NCBI GenBank assembly: GCA_037893245.1
Contig: JBAIAA010000749.1
Span: 992,001 to 1,056,000 of the forward strand
DNA: 64,000 nt
From: Crossaster papposus
Lineage: Eukaryota > Echinodermata > Asteroidea > Velatida > Solasteridae
Direction: 5' to 3'
Part shown: positions 59,458 to 64,000 of the stretch, piece by piece
Position numbering within the stretch: the first letter of the stretch is position 1
How the letters are laid out: the number at the start of each line of letters is the position of its first letter
Notes under the pieces: model-generated
Told to the model about the DNA's origin: nothing
Seen by the model: the letters and a program-made list of their open reading frames with translations, nothing else
Database searches by the model: none
Position numbers and translations under genes: made by a program

Positions 59458-62400
59458 CTAAAAAACAAAGAAAAAGAAAACAAATACTAGTTATATAGAC
59501 CTAGCATGTGCCCTCTGTTCACATTTATATTCAAATATGCATGGTGGTATGCGCACGCATTGTGTTTTACATAAATTTGGTTAAGAGGCACATCAGAGGT
59601 CACATAATTCAAAGTAGTCTGACCTGTGGCGTCACTCCTCAACCAAATTGTATGCAAAACTCGATGTGTGCGCATATCGCCGGGCACATTTGAATATAGG
59701 TGTAAACAGAGGGCACATGGTCTATAGGTTTTTCCGCTCAAGTTTGTGAAAACAATGTAATTCATGTGCTTATTCAATCGATTATGATCACGGTGTCGGT
59801 TAACATTTTGTTTGTCATCACAGTCAACTTAACAATTGCGCCATTCAGTTTAACATCACCCAATCATCCTTCAGTTTGGCACACCTTGATTTAATGAGGT
59901 TTTCGGCTTCAATCCTTACTTTCCCCTCCGTTTATGTTTGTTTGTTTTATTTCCATTCATACAAAATAAAGAAAATTGATATACAAAGTAGTAAATTACA
60001 TAAAAAAGAAATTCTACTGGTATCATATAAGAAAGAAAGTATGGTATGAATGGGGGTGACATCCGAGAGAAGGACAAGCCTCCTGTAGAGGAGCACCCAA
60101 GACTGCTGTCAAAATACAATTAAGTCACTGATAATAATACATGTACAATCCATTTCAGTTGCAATAAATCAAGGCAATTATAAGTGAAAAATGGTTTGAT
60201 TTCATCTCACGATTAACTGAAAATACAAAAGTGCTGCCTTGCTCCTCATAGACAAGAAAAACAATTTAGGTTGGTACATAGAAAATGTCTATACTTGTCT
60301 AAGTAAAATTCTTTTAAATGCTTCACAAACACCTTTTTAGACAAATACGCCAAGTCATTTTTTTTTAAACTGGAAGAGAATTTACGATGGTTGGCAAAAC
60401 ATATCTTTAATTAGCAGAAGCTATATCAAGTCTCCCAGTACTTTGTAAATGGATAAGATTACTTTGACGGGTGGTGTACGAATGAATATCTTGGTTCAAA
60501 GGAAAAAAATTATCACAACTTAAATTTAGAGGAAGTAATTTGTGAGAATACTCATAATAGTGGGAAACAATTTTAAGATTATAAACATCAACAAATTTGA
60601 GAATTTTGAACTTAGAACAAAGAGGTGAGGTATGGGCATTATATTTGGCATGGCACGCATTTCTGATGCATTTCGTTTGCAGTGAAACAAGCCTGTTAAA
60701 TAGGGAAGGGTAAATTCTAATCAAACCACCCCATGCCAAAACCCCATAATTTAAATGCGAATTAACCAGTGCATTATAAATAAAAATACTATCTTTTATC
60801 CTCATAAATCTTTTGGCTTTATTAAGAATATACTTTGCTTTAGATATTTTGTTACAAACAAAAGAAACCTGTTCCTTCCAGAGCATATTTTTACCAGTCA
60901 CAAGACCTAAAAACCTAGTACTGGGGACCTTTTTAAGAAAACAATTCTCTAAAAATAATGTTATGTCTGGTAAGTACCGTTCCTTTTGCTTAGACTGATG
61001 AGTAACACATATAAAAGGTTTTATCTGGATGGACTCTCAACCTATTTGCTCTGAACCAGTCTTGTACAATCAATAAATTTACATAGGCCTATAAGGGGCT
61101 ATATGTATAGCCCCTTTCACACTAGACGATTTCCCCGGCAATTCCCCGGGAAATTGCCGGGGAATTTCGGTCGGTCTGTTCACACTACCAAAGAAATCCC
61201 CGGGAAACTACTTTTCCCCGGGAATATTTACCCCTGCTCGGGAGTAGGGTTAATTAGAAATCCCCGGGGTTTAACGTTTTTCCCGGGGAAAAGCAACAAA
61301 GTGTGAACGTCGCAGGGTTTGAACTTACCCCACCTTTTTGCGTCCACGGGTAATCTCGAAAGGTCACAGGGTCACAAATAGTGCGCCAAATAATTCGCGC
61401 GGTAACTTAGTATTGTAATGCAGTACCTTTCAAACTTTTCGTAAATATATTTACAGTTAAGTACAACAGACAAATAATAACGTTTGAAAATTATACAAAT
61501 AATTTAATTTTAAAGAATATGAGCAAAATGAATGGTTTTAATATTTAATAAAATAAGTGTCGTGAACAAAAATGTGTTTAGCTTCCTTCTCGTGTACGTG
61601 TATTTATAATCTCCCATGTGGTTAGGTACCAGTCTTCTATTTTCTTATCCGCATGATGCGTGGCATTGTGGGATTGGACTTCCGCCCACAATTCATTTGG
61701 GAACTTCCTGATGGGCGCCCTCAGTTTACACATTTCCCGGGGTTTGATGGCCAGTGTGAAACGACCGTGCATATTCCCCGGAAATAGTGTCCCCGGGAGT
61801 TACCAAATGGGTCTAGTGTGAACGGTTGCTGGGGTGTTGGTGGGGTAAAAAAAACCCGGGAATTTCACGGGGATTTATTTCCCGGGGATTTATTTCCCGG
61901 GGATTGGCTCTGCAGTGTGAAAAGGGCTTTATGTACATAATTATTCGCTAACATAAACGTGACATAAACAAAAACCGGCATTGTTTGTAAGCCTTTGCAA
62001 ATATTTTTCGCAAAGTGTTGCTCTTATTTTAGGGACTCGAGTCTTATTCGCTTTCACTCAATTCGAATCGAGTCATTTTACTCGAATCGAGTCGAGTCGA
62101 GTCTTTTACCCATCGGGATTTGAGTCGACTCGAGTCGAGTCGACTTGAGTCAAGTCGCCAAAAATGTGACTCAATGTCGAGTCGAGTCATTGACTCGAGT
62201 CATTACAACTCTGCATCATTAACTCTTTATCGTCTCTTTTTCCGGGTAATTTTGACCTCGAAAAGTGTCATTCCGACCCGAAATAGTGTGATATTTGACC
62301 CAGAAAAAGTGTACCAGGCCCCAAATTGAAATTTGACCAGGGACTTTTTACAGTGCACGGCTACCTGAAATATGCTGGGTTGGAGTCTGACGTCTCCCAT

Positions 62401-63955
62401 TCACTCTTAGTACAGCATCTCTCGGTGATATCATTGCCAATAATGGTCTGACAGCAGTAGACAAGGTTGTAGTTATACTGTGGACAGATTAACCCATCGT
62501 GGTAAACGCCATTCACGTAGTAAGGCCTGCACTGGTGCTCGTTGGCTGGAAGGGTAACAGAGAACAGTCGTCGTGTTTAATTGTTCTTATTAATATATAC
62601 TTTGTTTAATTATAAAACAATTATATAAATAAAATAATTATATAAATATGAAGAATTTACACGATGAAGGAAGGATGTTTCAAATTTGGTTTTTTAAATG
62701 TACTGTGATTCAATCGGTGATTTTGCAGCCATTTTATTGCCGACCATGCGATAACCAAGGCGTGTGTACAGGCTGTACATTGGGTCGTATTATTAAAAAC
62801 TATTGTTTTTACTACCAATTTTTTGGCATTTACTAGCATCTGTATGAATAAATATGAAGCAAAATCTTTAACTGGAAAGCATTTGCAAGAAATCAAAAGT
62901 ATTTACTTTTTGCTTTTTAGCATTTGCTAGAATATTAGCATTTGCTAAAAAGGAGTAGGCCTAAATGTTAAGTTCAGGCACAAAACGGACACAATATTCG
63001 TGAAATGTTTCTGGTCGGTTTTGCCTAGTTTACCCAATCCGCTGGACAAAGTTAGACTGGGTTTTCACGGGGCACGCGAACGATTCGCGAAGGATGCGAA
63101 TGCCCACAAAATTGCATAGTCCAACATTCGTATTTTAGGTTTCAAAAGTTCGCCAAACATGCGCGGGGCTCGGAATTGCGTCAATTGTTCGCGGGAGTCG
63201 TTTTTAGTTCAGCGGGAATTTCAAAAAACGTTAACATTTCTTGCGAACGTTTCCAGCATTCCGGGTCGTGATTTGCTCATGATTTGCTTTCGAAAATGTA
63301 TAAAAAGAGTCGTCATATGCGCACGACCTACTCACGATGTGCGGGATGTTTGCAAAATCTTCGTGAAACCCCAAACAGATTCCGACAGTTTGGAGAATGT
63401 CTCGCGCATGTCTCGCGAAAGCAGCGAAGTTCGTCCGATCATTTCTCGAGCTATTCACGAACTGTTCGCGTACTTCTTGAGAACAGGTGACTTCGCCAAA
63501 GCAGCATTGGATCGCTGGTCGCAAGATAATGGCGCGACATTATGTAGGGCCTACGAATGTCGAATGAATGTCGCACGACGTTCAATATTCGAGAAATATG
63601 CGCGAAAAGTTCGCATGTGTCGCATGTGTCGCGAAATGTCCGCACGAATGTTACCCGAGATTCGTGCAACATTCGTGTTGTTCGCATTTTAGTCGCATGT
63701 TCTTCGTGTATGTGGACTGGCCATAGTTCGGAAACGCTACACACGACATTCGCACATTCGTTGTGAGAACTACGCACAAACTGCATTGTCGCGACACATT
63801 CGGAAAAAAAAACTTCTCGATCGATCGTCCAGGCCCACGAGCCTGACAAGAAATGTATTATTAGAAAATGTACATGTATCAAAGTCAGTACCTTTGGAGG
63901 GTGAAAACAGCGTTGCGAAGACAATCAAGAGCAACTGTAGAACGAAGTGCGCCAT
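59336..63955 (-). CDS. Shisa-like gene B (three exons recognised, 3' end not found)
   Basis: Exons on the minus strand are 63892-63955, 62365-62545 and 59336-59457, joined in phases 1 and 2 and leaving in phase 1, exactly as in gene A. Exon 1 encodes MAHFVLQLLLIVFATLFSPS, a signal peptide, with donor CAAAG/GTACTG. Exon 2 (acceptor TTACCCTTCCAG) encodes CRPYYVNG, LICPQYN, VYCCQT and RCCTKSEWE, six cysteines in Shisa-type spacing, and ends at TTCAG/GTAGCC. Exon 3 (acceptor GTTTTTTAG) encodes INIVLICAAGVTVIGVIVAC followed by an RRRQRRR cytoplasmic stop-transfer, with donor TGCG/GTAAG. The predicted product is a small single-pass membrane protein. The two genes are in tandem, transcribed the same way, about 3.8 kb apart (gene B exon 3 to gene A exon 1), implying local duplication. 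The transmembrane exon is closely followed upstream by a MITE. Confidence 0.65.
59494..59727. mobile_element. Palindromic MITE, copy 2 of the 25870 family
   Basis: ATGTGCCCTCTGTTCACATT on the left arm pairs with the right arm ending AACAGAGGGCACATGGTCTA; GCATTGTGTTTTAC lies inside. It sits 37 bp upstream of the gene B exon 3 acceptor, within the intron. Confidence 0.75.
59931..61090 (-). mobile_element. LINE 3' fragment with AAAC tail
   Basis: On the minus strand the copy starts near 61090 inside the reverse transcriptase C-terminal region. It ends near 59931 with TGGAAATAAAACAAACAAAC, an A-rich tail. It is 5' truncated and lies in the intron between exons 2 and 3 of gene B, in the same orientation as the gene. 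Confidence 0.65.
60407..61075 (-). pseudogene. LINE reverse transcriptase C-terminal fragment
   Basis: Encodes LLIVQDWFRANRLRVHPDKT, STRFLGL, QVSFVCNKISKAKYILNKAK, NSHLNYGVLAWGG and HSYTTRQSNL. These are the conserved connection region seen after the catalytic domain in jockey-type non-LTR reverse transcriptases. The catalytic block itself is missing because of 5' truncation. The family differs from the CR1-like LINE at 29-30.7 kb. Confidence 0.65.
61109..61928. mobile_element. 820-bp TIR element filled with CCCCGGGAA words
   Basis: AGCCCCTTTCACACTAGACG at the left and CAGTGTGAAAAGGGCT at the right are inverted ends, similar in design to 46454-47330. CCCCGGGAAAT/ATTTCCCGGGG variants recur many times in the outer thirds (61120-61290, 61735-61910). 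The middle is AT-rich. No transposase. Confidence 0.7.
61985..62210. repeat. Degenerate GAGTCGA repeat
   Basis: GAGTCGAGTCGA, CGAATCGAGTC and GACTCGAGTC variants fill about 62035-62210. They are self-complementary (ACTCGAGT), so the stretch can fold on itself. A predicted Ser/Arg-rich frame is an artefact. Confidence 0.7.
62365..62545 (-). CDS. Gene B exon 2: six-cysteine Shisa-like domain
   Basis: The acceptor is CCCTTCCAG and the donor TTCAG/GTAGCC, with phase 1 in and phase 2 out. Cysteines fall at CRP, ICP, YCC and RCC. CCTKSEWE aligns with CCTKTDWD of gene A. Confidence 0.75.
62546..63049. other. Intron 1 of gene B; no exon seen
   Basis: AT-rich intronic sequence. TAGCATTTGCTAGAATATTA and neighbours repeat the word GCATTTGCTA near 62830-62960. 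Confidence 0.45.
63050..63720. repeat. Element-like block of TTCGCGAA words
   Basis: From CGCGAACGATTCGCGAAGGA to GTTCTTCGTG the sequence repeats TTCGCG, CGCGAA, TCGCAC and ATTCG-type words on both strands. Open frames of up to 177 codons on both strands reflect this, not genes. Clear terminal inverted repeats were not fixed by eye. Confidence 0.5.
63892..63955 (-). CDS. Gene B exon 1: signal peptide
   Basis: ATG at 63953-63955 in AAAATGGCG, the same context as gene A. Twenty-one codons then a phase-1 donor CAAAG/GTACTG. Only 45 bases of upstream sequence remain in the window. Confidence 0.65.
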
Positions 63956-64000
63956 TTTGGGGTTTGGGCTACGATTGTTGAGACCACCCGGCTATAGTTT

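Noticed and set aside
63159-63692. 177-codon plus-strand frame and overlapping minus-strand frames
   Set aside because: Produced by the TTCGCGAA word repeats, open on both strands at once, no family resemblance.

Overview
The window looks like nuclear DNA of a marine invertebrate, most likely a deuterostome such as an echinoderm. It is AT-rich and intron-containing, with very few coding bases among dense, nested transposable elements: tRNA-derived SINEs, a CR1/L2-type LINE, Penelope-like elements, Ty3/Gypsy elements and many TA-, TTA- or TTAA-flanked foldback MITEs. The taxonomic guess rests on gene and repeat style only and is an inference.

Left part (1-18.5 kb). Nested inverted repeats fill about 0.4-4.1 kb. 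They are followed by a tandemly duplicated gene carrying a farnesoic-acid O-methyltransferase-like (Methyltransf_FA) domain. Copy 1 (exons at 4530-4691 and 5028-5344) has no recognisable first exon. Copy 2 (exons at 11138-11342, 16751-16912 and 17240-17583) is complete in structure but carries an in-frame TAG. The upstream region plus first exon is itself tandemly duplicated (about 6590-9204 and 9205-11216), leaving a truncated first exon at 9127-9204. A 4.5-kb TIR element (12125-16632) carrying a Penelope-like retroelement sits in the first intron of copy 2, and copy 1 preserves the empty site.

Middle (18.5-36 kb). This holds a 16-bp minisatellite, a dead Ty3/Gypsy element (18.7-22.2 kb), a gene-poor stretch, an inverted-repeat complex with 11-bp satellite arrays (26.2-27.7 kb), a 5'-truncated CR1-like LINE (29-30.7 kb) and several SINEs and MITEs.

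Right part (32.5-64 kb, minus strand). Two head-to-tail Shisa-like genes are recognisable from split exons. Gene A has a signal-peptide exon at 55.5 kb, a six-cysteine exon at 34.4 kb and a transmembrane exon at 32.6 kb. Gene B has the same three exons at 63.9, 62.4 and 59.4 kb. Exon phases are identical (1, 2, 1); the last exon(s) of each were not found.

The giant first intron of gene A contains, antisense, a young Ty3/Gypsy element (36224-44567) with nearly identical LTRs, an ATAC target duplication and a tRNA-Leu primer site. Its gag-pol junction is a textbook -1 frameshift signal. It also has a third ORF in the env position encoding a two-finger C2H2 protein, preceded by a strong 3' splice site. 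This is the most novel-looking unit in the window. A second TIR element (47452-52585), related to the one at 12-16 kb, also carries a Penelope-like copy.

A recurring oddity is a set of foldback elements whose interiors are made of many degenerate copies of one short word, each element having its own word.
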